From a virus, in IMG/VR virus record IMGVR_UViG_3300030090_004249, positions 1-45,555 of that record: 45,555 nt of DNA, one strand, 5' to 3'. Positions 21,517 through 29,096 of this stretch are shown here, piece after piece; positions within the stretch are counted from its first letter, which is position 1; every line of letters starts with the position of its first letter. The translations under genes and the position numbers were made by a program. The notes beneath the pieces are model-generated. The model had not been told where the DNA came from. It saw nothing but the letters and a program-made list of their open reading frames with translations, and ran no database searches.

Positions 21517-21910
21517 AATTAAACATTTGTTAAATGAGCGGCAGAGTTGGGCAGATAACAGGCGGCAGTGTTGGGTGTGCGGTGCCACACATCATGCTGG
21601 GTTTCCACTGGAGACTCATGAGATGGAAAGGAAAAGCCAGGCACCACACCATGCCTGGGCTAAAGAAGAAAATTATTTCAGGGCCTGCAAGAAGTGCCAC
21701 ATGGATGACCTTGCTGCTATGCCTCACGCTAAGCAGCTTGCGTACAAGTACATCCATGATATACTTCACTACGATCTTGAGTCGTGGCTAAGGATTAAAG
21801 ACCCTGAGTTACGGGCTCCTAACCGAGTCACGGAAGACGAGGTTATGGAGTATGTACATGAACTAGTAATGGAGGGAAACTGTGGTCATAATAATACCTT
21901 ATCCACCTAG
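21497..21910 (+). CDS. HNH-like zinc-binding putative nuclease, 137 aa
   Basis: ATG 21497 follows GGTAAGG and overlaps the M19 gene by 20 nt. CWVCG (C25, C28) and CKKCH (C64, C67) form a zinc site around LETHEMERKSQAPHH (H41, H51, H52), an arrangement like HNH endonucleases. The asparagine of the motif is not obvious, so activity is unsure. The C-terminus is helical and acidic. Its 3' end overlaps rusA by 29 nt, suggesting a shared role in DNA processing or packaging. Confidence 0.65.
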   Translation: MKKTASEIKHLLNERQSWADNRRQCWVCGATHHAGFPLETHEMERKSQAPHHAWAKEENYFRACKKCHMDDLAAMPHAKQLAYKYIHDILHYDLESWLRIKDPELRAPNRVTEDEVMEYVHELVMEGNCGHNNTLST

Positions 21911-22253
21911 CGTTAATACCTATTGGCGTGCAGTTAAGGGGAGGGTTATCATATCAAGGAGAGGCCGTGAGTATCGTGATGCTGTCTATACTGCTATTAA
22001 TAGTGCTTTTGAATCTGATGATGTGGAAGATCCTCGACCATTACTTGGCAGGCTTCAAGTAAAGATAACAGCTACCATGCCTGACCGCAGGCGCAGGGAC
22101 ATAGACAACATAAACAAGGCGGCGCTCGATGCACTAGGATATGCTGGTGTATTCGGGGACGACGAGCAGATAGATGACCTTCATGTATTGCGTGGAGAAG
22201 TCATGAAGCCTGGCTGTCTTGAGGTAGAAATAAAAGAGATAGAGACTGTATAA
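21882..22253 (+). CDS. rusA: RusA-family Holliday-junction resolvase, 123 aa
   Basis: GTG start at 21882 with GGAGGG 6 nt upstream. The family signature is complete: IPYPPSVNTYWR at the N-terminus, RRRRDIDNINKAALDALGYA (catalytic D73 and D75) and FGDDEQIDDL (D94). It cleaves four-way junctions formed by recombination or replication-fork reversal, so it completes the RecE-like/ERF/SSB set. The length is typical (about 120 aa). The stop TAA overlaps a TATAAT box. Confidence 0.93.
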   Translation: MVIIIPYPPSVNTYWRAVKGRVIISRRGREYRDAVYTAINSAFESDDVEDPRPLLGRLQVKITATMPDRRRRDIDNINKAALDALGYAGVFGDDEQIDDLHVLRGEVMKPGCLEVEIKEIETV

Positions 22254-22254
22254 T
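22249..22254 (+). promoter_or_regulatory. Putative -10 box (TATAAT) before 22296 gene
   Basis: A perfect TATAAT spans the rusA stop codon. No good -35 hexamer is found 16-18 bp upstream. The transcription start would be near 22261, right at the start of palindrome copy 3, so a bound protein would block or reposition initiation. Confidence 0.4.
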
Positions 22255-22259
22255 ATATT

Positions 22260-22280
22260 AACACGACATTTTGGCATCTT
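22260..22280. promoter_or_regulatory. 21-bp palindrome, copy 3 of 4
   Basis: On the minus strand the arms are AAGATGCCA and TGTCGTGTT around AAA. It lies between rusA and the 22296 gene, 15 nt before the start codon. In gene direction, its right flank (CATCTTATAGG) is almost the same as the flank of copy 4 (CATCTTAAAGG), so conservation extends into the ribosome-binding region. Confidence 0.55.
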
Positions 22281-22295
22281 ATAGGAAAGATATAA

Positions 22296-22733
22296 ATGGC
22301 TAGTAAAGTAACCAACCGAGGGAAAGAAGAAATCCTGAAGCTGGCCTTCCAAGCAGGGTCGGTAGAGGGAACTAATTTCAATGTAGAAATTTTAACTGGC
22401 TCAGTACCGGCTAACCCTGAAGACTTAGATAACTACAGCGAAATATCCAGCGATGTTGTTGCAGGCAAAACTGCTGCTGTAACACGAGATGGATCGGGAT
22501 TTAATGTGTTAAGCCACACTGACAGTAGTACCGACAAAGCCTGGATACAAATAAAAGATTTAGATTTTGCGGGTGCTATAACCAATGCAACCGGAGCTGT
22601 TCTTACAGACCAAAACAGCACAGCTAATAGTCGAAAGATATTTGCTTACTGGGATTTCGGTGGCACTAAAAGTGTAAGTGCAGGGCAAACCCTGACACTG
22701 CAGGATTTAGAAATCAACCTAACAGACAGTTAA
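22296..22733 (+). CDS. Putative beta-rich virion protein, 145 aa
   Basis: Not recognised by family. ATG 22296 follows GGAAAGATATAA. The chain is Thr/Ser/Ala/Asn-rich with alternating hydrophobic residues (TNFNVEILTGSVPANPEDLD, then TLTLQDLEINLTDS), typical of beta-sandwich decoration, tail or fibre-base proteins. It has its own promoter-like box and palindrome upstream and a strong terminator after it, so it is expressed apart from rusA. The fibre-like gene follows. Inference: a structural protein placed late in time though encoded on the early strand. Confidence 0.6.
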   Translation: MASKVTNRGKEEILKLAFQAGSVEGTNFNVEILTGSVPANPEDLDNYSEISSDVVAGKTAAVTRDGSGFNVLSHTDSSTDKAWIQIKDLDFAGAITNATGAVLTDQNSTANSRKIFAYWDFGGTKSVSAGQTLTLQDLEINLTDS

Positions 22734-22755
22734 TCTAGTCTGTTGCTGAACAATA

Positions 22756-22787
22756 GGGCGGGGAGCCTACGCTCTCTGCCCTTTTTT
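22756..22787 (+). terminator. Intrinsic terminator after 22296-22733 gene
   Basis: GGGCGGGGAGC pairs with GCTCTCTGCCC around CTAC (11 bp with two G-T pairs), followed by six T. It lies 22 nt after the stop codon and before the fibre gene, which must be read through or have its own start. Confidence 0.88.
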
Positions 22788-22801
22788 ATTGGAGCTTGCC
22801 A

Positions 22802-24439
22802 ATGCCTACTGTCAATGAAGTTATAGTATCAAATAGCGATGATGGGGTTGCTCAGTATGAGGAATACTATAGCAGTGGTGGTAGCTGTAGCGGTGTAGAC
22901 AGCAGCCATCAAAGAATTAGATTCTATGGGCGGTCGGACTATGGCGATAAAGACATGCACTGGAAGGACTGGAGGCCTTACCTAAGATTCCAGACTATAG
23001 ACATCCCGCAAGGAGCAACAATAACCGAAGCCAAGATACAGCTAGCCTACCACTCAGACAATGGAAACGCAGTTGGAAATACTGTAACCATACGAGGAGA
23101 AGACACTGATGATGCCTCCTCAGCAGCTAGTAGCTGCAGTGCATTTGGAAATGCAACAAGAACTACAGCCAGTGTAGACTGGGCTTTCTCAAGCGGCATG
23201 AGTGCGGGAACTTTCTATGATACGCCAGACATAAAAACTATTGTCCAAGAGATAGTTAATAGAGCTGGGTGGTCTGCTGATAACGACATGCAGTTCTTCT
23301 TTGAAGATCTTACATTTAACAACAGCAACAACTGGCTTCTTCAATTCCGTAGTAAGAACTATAGTGGTACTACATACACACCTAAGTTATCAATAACCTA
23401 TTCCCTGGGAGAAGAGTTTACTCCCAGTGCTGCACCCGCCGTAGCCAACGCAGCGGGCCCTGGTTTTAATATTTCTATACAGGGAATACAAGCAACAGCC
23501 GTAGCTAATGCAGCAGTTGGCGGGATCAAAGAAACCCACACGCCTGCTGTAGCATCGGCTGAAACACAGGCAGTCCTGGGGGGAATAAAATTTTCTTTTG
23601 TTCCTGGTGCTGCAAACGCTGTGGCCAATGCAGTTGTTGGGGGTATTAAGGAAACACATACACCTGCCGCAGCTAGTGCAACTACCGCAGCAGCCTTGTC
23701 TTTGAAGATTAGCTTTTCACCAACGGCAGCAAGTGCAGTAGCCAATGCTTACTACCCACCTCCGGCGGTGGAGTTCACACCGCCAGACCAAGCAACAGCA
23801 GTAACTGCAGCCACAAGAAAAGGTATGGCTTACTCAGGCTTTGCTGCCAGTGCAGTAGCCAACGCAGAAATAAATATTCTTTGGCCGACAGCTGCCAACG
23901 CAGTAGCTAACGCACAGCTAAATGGAATTAAGATTAGCTTTGCACCAGCAGCAGCATCAGCGATAGCGAAAGCATTAACTACATACATACTGCATACACC
24001 AGCAGCAGCAGGGGCCGACACAGATTTAGCTGGATCATTCATTGAAAAGGGATTCACCCTCACGCCCGCCGCAGGAAGCTCCATAACAACGGCAACACTA
24101 CTCGACCCAAGACTGTCTTCGTTCTCTATAACGCCCGCAGCAAGCTCGTCAGAGGCCACAGCGGTACACTCAGCAGTAATGATAACGCTAGCACCCATCT
24201 CAAGGATGCTAAGCATAGTTAATAACTACGAAGGGATCATAGTTTACCAGCTTTCATCAGGGGACATAGCCTATGTAGCAGGCATGGGGCTAACAACGCC
24301 TGCCCTGCCGGAAGCAAACTCAATAACCAACATGACCCACGTATCGAACACCTATGACGGCACGTTGATATACCAAGACGCAGCAGGGACAATCAAAAGA
24401 GTTGATGGGTACGGGCTAACAGAATCTGGTGGACTTTAA
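22802..24439 (+). CDS. Repeat-rich fibre/adhesin-like structural protein, 545 aa
   Basis: ATG 22802 follows GGAG at 7 nt (a TTG two codons earlier is unlikely). The N-terminal domain (about 1-205) looks like a jelly-roll/DNRLRE-type beta-sandwich (LRFQTIDIPQGATITEAKIQ, then GTTYTPKLSITYS). Residues about 208-450 contain a dozen or more degenerate repeats of about 16-25 residues built on TPAAASAVANA plus a GIKxSF-type strand (for example PGAANAVANAVVGGIKETH). This suggests a beta-solenoid or extended shaft. The C-terminus has two related units (NNYEGIIVYQ, then NTYDGTLIYQDAAG) ending GYGLTESGGL. Its stop overlaps the stop of the convergent minus-strand gene by 4 nt. Inference: a host-contact fibre or surface protein; the Ala-rich repeats could drive copy-number variation. 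Confidence 0.7.
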   Translation: MPTVNEVIVSNSDDGVAQYEEYYSSGGSCSGVDSSHQRIRFYGRSDYGDKDMHWKDWRPYLRFQTIDIPQGATITEAKIQLAYHSDNGNAVGNTVTIRGEDTDDASSAASSCSAFGNATRTTASVDWAFSSGMSAGTFYDTPDIKTIVQEIVNRAGWSADNDMQFFFEDLTFNNSNNWLLQFRSKNYSGTTYTPKLSITYSLGEEFTPSAAPAVANAAGPGFNISIQGIQATAVANAAVGGIKETHTPAVASAETQAVLGGIKFSFVPGAANAVANAVVGGIKETHTPAAASATTAAALSLKISFSPTAASAVANAYYPPPAVEFTPPDQATAVTAATRKGMAYSGFAASAVANAEINILWPTAANAVANAQLNGIKISFAPAAASAIAKALTTYILHTPAAAGADTDLAGSFIEKGFTLTPAAGSSITTATLLDPRLSSFSITPAASSSEATAVHSAVMITLAPISRMLSIVNNYEGIIVYQLSSGDIAYVAGMGLTTPALPEANSITNMTHVSNTYDGTLIYQDAAGTIKRVDGYGLTESGGL

Positions 24440-27400
24440 TACTTAAAGTATCTAGTCTCATCGCTCATCGTTTTCAGCAACTGATCCCTTTGGTGTCGAG
24501 GGCTTCCGTAGTATCCTGGCACATTGAGAAGCTGATCCCCACTGTAGTAATACCCTGGATTTGGTTTGAATACAGGCATGGTTCTACCTGTTATAGGATC
24601 TACTTCTTGCCTTGCCTCAAGCTCTGGTTTTAGCAGCTCTCTCCACACTGTGTTTCTTTGTTGTGCGGAATCAACATCCTGCATTGTAAATCCAAGTGCC
24701 CTAGGTAAATAATAATCTTTTAACTCTCCGTCTTTTCCAATGAACACATCCCTATAAGAACGGCCAGTACCAGGTATAATGCCTTGCTGCCCCCTACTAA
24801 CAGACCACAAAGGCCTTCCGGATTTAACTTCTTTTCCAGTAATAGTTTCATACCCTGCCTTGAACATGGGTGAAGCCCTGTTGAGAAGCATGTCAACATA
24901 ATCAGATGCTGTGCCTCCTCTAGGCAACAGCTCGTTTAAGTCAGACATAGGCACTTCAATTTTCATGTAGCCTGGATGACCAATCTTTGCATCTGTTTGG
25001 CCCAGTTGAGCCATTACATTCTGAATGCCTCGTCCCATTGGTACATAGTTGCCACTTCTTATCCACTCAGGAGTAGCGTATTGATACTCCTGATCTTGGT
25101 TCTGGAGCGTATGAGTTGCCTTTGCAAGTAAAGCCCTTGCACCTCCAGGTTTAGTTACAAAATCTTCTAGGATGGTGGGAAGCATACCCCGAGTAAATGA
25201 ATAGAAAGGTATGATCCTTCTCATGACCTTTTTCTCGAACTCAGTTAAAAGACTATAGTCTATCTGGGCACGACCTACAGCAGCAGCTGCCTCGGTAGGA
25301 GACATGCCTTTCTTTCTTGCCGTAAGGTACCCAGACACTCGGTTCATGAACTCAACTTCTGATCCTGCCTTGTGACCAAGAGAGTAAATTGCAGACGTAT
25401 CAACTTCTGGCTTTGTAAGCAAGGTATTAGGATCTAGCTTGCCTGATCTAAGTATTCCTCTCCGGCCACCGAAAGCCCCTCTCCCTGTGAGTGCACCAAG
25501 AGGGGAACCTACCCCTGTTACTTGTCCTAGTATATCCAAGCCTGTTACAACTCCAGCCGCTGGGCTTGACGTTGCAACCTTAGCGGCATCAGACAATGCT
25601 GCACCTGCTTGTTCGCCCAGTCCCCTGCGACCAGCTGGAGAGGTTGAACCATCTAGCATTCTTGACTCTCTCAAAAACAACTCAGGTGTTTCAGAGTCAA
25701 CTGCCAGATCTATCGGGCTAATATCGGCAGACCACACTTTGTATGCAGGCACTTCATACATTAATATCTGAGTTGCCACAGCGTCAGCTGCAGATTGACC
25801 TGCTGGTATATTTAGAAAACTAACATCAGCTCCGGCTGGAACTACCACCCTACCATTGACAATAAACTGAGCAAGCTCTGGAGGATAGTTGTGTGAGGTT
25901 GCATCAAAATAAATTTCTGATGCACCTTGAACTACATTCTTCCTGCTCATATTGCTGGCAGACTTCATCCCCCACGGGCTGAAAATACCTCCAACAAAAT
26001 TAGTCCACCCACCACTGATGCCATTTCTCAAATGAAACGCTGTGAATAAGCTGGTCATGCCAACTTTCCAGCTATCATTAAGGGAGTCGTAGATTCTAGC
26101 TATTGCACTGGTGTTTTCTGCGGCATACCTTGGGTTAGTGTAGACAGCGAAAGCTCTACCCATGTCGTCTGCGATTGTTGTAGGTATTGCTATGGCGTTT
26201 TCTATATTACCTGAGCCTTGCAAAACATCTATAATCTGTTCCTTTGTGGCTCCAGCAGGAATAGGCAGCTGCATTCCAGACGATTGAAGCTGCTTCACTA
26301 CATGCCTTAAAGCATTGTCGGTAATTACATTGTCAGCAGAAAGCCTTAAGCCCTCATCTCCAGATCTTTGAAGCAAATCAATAACATTAGTTACAGATGG
26401 GCCAGACAAACCCAAGTCAGCCCACTGTCGTTTTGTTTTTGCTAAGTCACCAATAGTTTCATATATAACCTCAGTGGACTTAATTGCTTTAGTCACTGAA
26501 TTAATATAATCTCTAGTGTCTTTAACGGGATCTACCCTATACATTGGTATGTTTTCATCTGCATACCTAGTGCTAAGGCTACCTACTGTGTCGAGAAGGT
26601 TGCCAATCTGTTCTCTTTGGTAGGCAACATCCAAAGGATTAGATAAATCTAGCGCAACTAAATTGCCAGCAGGATCACGCCTGTGTGTTTTGACAATTGT
26701 TTGTGAGTAGTCTGGATCTTTTAGTATCTCATCAATTAAATTATTTTTTAGCGTTGGATCCAGGAAAGATTTACCGCTAGCAGCCTGCATGATATTGCCG
26801 GTGTTAGCTTGGCTTCTTGTTGCAATGCCAGAGAATCTTTTATCAAGACTCAGCCTCATCAATGCTTCAGTACCACCGGGTATATTGGCCAGCTCTTCCT
26901 TACGGCCTAAGCTAGCAGACGTAGCCACTCCTCTATCAGGGCTAAGGGAAGCATTGCCCGCCAGATCACCCAAAGCATTGTCTGACATATACCTGTTATC
27001 AAACTGTCGATGAAAGTGTTCTATCTTTAAGTCGTCTAATATAGGAGCAGGCAAGCCAGATGAATCAGCTAAAGCATATGCTTGTTTTTGCAGGTCTTTT
27101 AGTGCGTCTAAGTCTTGGTATATCCCAGCATCTACAAAAGTCTTATGAACATTAGGACTGGACTGAGCAAGGGATGTTGTAGCAGCAATAGGATCCTTGG
27201 CCTCAAGGTATCCTCTCATAGCCATCCCGACATTGTGCTTATTGCTTCCAGTGAGAAGTCCAGACTCTACAAACTTCTGGTTAATTACAGACAATGCCAT
27301 ATCATTTTGTGCCACCAAATCATCAGCAGCCTTAAGCATTGTTTGAAATGTTCTTTGTCCGTACTTTGTCTTAGGCCCTCTAATGTTCCAGATTTTACCC

Positions 27401-28311
27401 GGAATCCTAGGAGCAAGTTTAGAATCAAAGTATTGCCTTAACGGGCGGCTGAGCCTGCCAGTTAGATCCGCCGTCCCAGCGCCAGTCTTTGCTATCGCCT
27501 GGGAAAGTCTTCCCGAACCAATGGGTCCTACCACTGGGGCATTAAAGAGACTGCTAATTCTTTGGTCTAAAATCCCAGACAAGTCTCCTTTGCCTTTTAC
27601 TTCAGGTAATCTGTAAAGGCTGTCAAGAAATGTATTGTCGAACTTTTCTAGTTGCTGCCTGAGAATTGAAGGGTCTGCAGTATTTCTAGCTAGCTGCTGC
27701 TTATAAGCACTAATGGCTTCGTCTACCGTAAACTGCATTCCGGTAGCCCTAGGCTGATAGCCGCCCAGGTTATCTACTAAACCAGAAGCACCAGTCCCAA
27801 TGCCCAGGCTTTTAGGATTAACCCCAGCCTTGCCTTGCCTTGCAGCCGCTGAAAGAACATCGTCTAAATAGCCAGAGTTCTTGAGTGCTTTACCCCCTGA
27901 AGATAAAACTTTTGTCCCTCCGAGGGTAACCCATGATGTTGGGTCAGCCGCAACCCCAACACCCAAGGCGGCGATGTCATCCCAATAGGAGTCTGGGTCG
28001 TCCCATCCGCCAAGAAGTTCTTTCTCTCCTACCCTGCTTCCAAAATCAGTAATTCCAAGAGCATCGGAAGCTGGAACCCAAGCAGCAAGTTCCCATGGGT
28101 CCGCACCCTCATCATAAACACCGGCTTCTTTCCCCAGTATTTTTAATCCAGCCGCTACTGGCCTGTATGCTTTATCAAAAGTATTTTCTACGGCCCAGCT
28201 TAGGCCACCAAGCACGGGATCGGTAATTCTTTGCAGCCAAGATCTTTGATCTCGAGGGCTTTGGTGCGCAATGTGCCCAGTTGGTGGCTGATGTGGTCCA
28301 AAAATACTCAC
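24436..28311 (-). CDS. Giant internal-virion-type protein, 1291 aa
   Basis: No enzyme domain is certain. ATG 28311 lies 8 nt after the upstream stop. The chain is largely helical with many small hydrophobic stretches. Two patches recall large ejected or internal virion proteins of tailed phages: FTAFHLRNGISGGWTNFVGG (near residue 750) and EFEKKVMRRIIPFYSFTRGM (near 1020). The Pro-rich tail holds GRTMPVFKPNPGYYYSG. It ends tail-to-tail with the fibre gene, sharing TTAA. Known: short-tailed phages eject such proteins to form a channel through the host envelope. Inference: an internal or ejection protein. It is the last gene of the right-hand virion operon, so it is probably made late. Confidence 0.75.
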   Translation of the reverse strand: MSIFGPHQPPTGHIAHQSPRDQRSWLQRITDPVLGGLSWAVENTFDKAYRPVAAGLKILGKEAGVYDEGADPWELAAWVPASDALGITDFGSRVGEKELLGGWDDPDSYWDDIAALGVGVAADPTSWVTLGGTKVLSSGGKALKNSGYLDDVLSAAARQGKAGVNPKSLGIGTGASGLVDNLGGYQPRATGMQFTVDEAISAYKQQLARNTADPSILRQQLEKFDNTFLDSLYRLPEVKGKGDLSGILDQRISSLFNAPVVGPIGSGRLSQAIAKTGAGTADLTGRLSRPLRQYFDSKLAPRIPGKIWNIRGPKTKYGQRTFQTMLKAADDLVAQNDMALSVINQKFVESGLLTGSNKHNVGMAMRGYLEAKDPIAATTSLAQSSPNVHKTFVDAGIYQDLDALKDLQKQAYALADSSGLPAPILDDLKIEHFHRQFDNRYMSDNALGDLAGNASLSPDRGVATSASLGRKEELANIPGGTEALMRLSLDKRFSGIATRSQANTGNIMQAASGKSFLDPTLKNNLIDEILKDPDYSQTIVKTHRRDPAGNLVALDLSNPLDVAYQREQIGNLLDTVGSLSTRYADENIPMYRVDPVKDTRDYINSVTKAIKSTEVIYETIGDLAKTKRQWADLGLSGPSVTNVIDLLQRSGDEGLRLSADNVITDNALRHVVKQLQSSGMQLPIPAGATKEQIIDVLQGSGNIENAIAIPTTIADDMGRAFAVYTNPRYAAENTSAIARIYDSLNDSWKVGMTSLFTAFHLRNGISGGWTNFVGGIFSPWGMKSASNMSRKNVVQGASEIYFDATSHNYPPELAQFIVNGRVVVPAGADVSFLNIPAGQSAADAVATQILMYEVPAYKVWSADISPIDLAVDSETPELFLRESRMLDGSTSPAGRRGLGEQAGAALSDAAKVATSSPAAGVVTGLDILGQVTGVGSPLGALTGRGAFGGRRGILRSGKLDPNTLLTKPEVDTSAIYSLGHKAGSEVEFMNRVSGYLTARKKGMSPTEAAAAVGRAQIDYSLLTEFEKKVMRRIIPFYSFTRGMLPTILEDFVTKPGGARALLAKATHTLQNQDQEYQYATPEWIRSGNYVPMGRGIQNVMAQLGQTDAKIGHPGYMKIEVPMSDLNELLPRGGTASDYVDMLLNRASPMFKAGYETITGKEVKSGRPLWSVSRGQQGIIPGTGRSYRDVFIGKDGELKDYYLPRALGFTMQDVDSAQQRNTVWRELLKPELEARQEVDPITGRTMPVFKPNPGYYYSGDQLLNVPGYYGSPRHQRDQLLKTMSDETRYFKY

Positions 28312-28319
28312 GCTGCCAC

Positions 28320-29096
28320 CTACTGATTAATGTCTTGGATGTTTAGTTGATCCAGAAAGACAGGGGGTCCGCTTTGCGTGGGTGGAGTGTTTAATATCTG
28401 CCTAATAAAACTAGACGGATCATTTTGAGGGACGGAATTTATATATATATTAGGAACCACCACGCCTGGAATTCCTTGGCCTTTCATTTTTTCTAAAATT
28501 GAAGGGGCTAGAACTGGTGGCCTTCTGCTTTGAAACTCCCTGAATTGCTGCATCTCAGCTGGAAGAAATCGCTTATAGTATTTGACTTCGGGCGATTCCA
28601 TTGCCGTGTAATCAATCATATCCGTTATGTACTGCTGCATTTTAACAATATCTTCTTGGCTAAGACCTCTATCGTCTTCCGTCACATATGCGCTAAAAGG
28701 AGACTGGCCACCAACACTAACCCAGGCAGGATTAGCATTATAAAATCTTTCTGCTACATTGTCCCTAAAGCCACCAAGCCCAGCCAAAGCCTGTTGCATG
28801 GTCAGGTCTGGACGCTCAGTTCTTGTGGGGTTGAGCATTTGATTTATGTTTATGGCTTGGGTCATATCTGACATGTTAATGCCAGCAGCATCAGATAGCA
28901 AAGAGAGGAGCATAGCCTCTCCTATTTCAGGCCTTCCCAGCATACCTCGTATGACTTGCTCAGGGGAACTGCTAGTGGGGGCGACTGTCTTAGTAACCTT
29001 AGAAACAGCTTCGGGAGACTGCTCAACTACAGTGGTTGTTTCAAGCGGAGCACTTTGAGTGCCCATTAAAAAATCCATGTTGCTTAAATCGGACAT
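28320..29096 (-). CDS. Hypothetical virion-operon protein, 258 aa
   Basis: Not recognised. ATG 29096 overlaps the stop of the 1557-aa gene as TAATG, so translation is coupled. The N-terminal 50 residues are Ser/Thr/Val-rich and disordered. The middle is helical (LMQ-type and YYKRFLPAEMQQFREFQSRR, about 165-190). The C-terminus is Pro/Asn/Ile-rich (PGVVVPNIYINSVPQNDP). Between two giant virion proteins, it may be their partner in the internal core or ejection complex. Confidence 0.65.
   Translation of the reverse strand: MSDLSNMDFLMGTQSAPLETTTVVEQSPEAVSKVTKTVAPTSSSPEQVIRGMLGRPEIGEAMLLSLLSDAAGINMSDMTQAININQMLNPTRTERPDLTMQQALAGLGGFRDNVAERFYNANPAWVSVGGQSPFSAYVTEDDRGLSQEDIVKMQQYITDMIDYTAMESPEVKYYKRFLPAEMQQFREFQSRRPPVLAPSILEKMKGQGIPGVVVPNIYINSVPQNDPSSFIRQILNTPPTQSGPPVFLDQLNIQDINQ

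Noticed and set aside
6916-21570. Shared 14-mer AACAGGCGGCAGTG at 6916 and 21557
   Set aside because: One exact 14-mer pair is expected by chance in a window of this size, and the second copy is inside a coding region.
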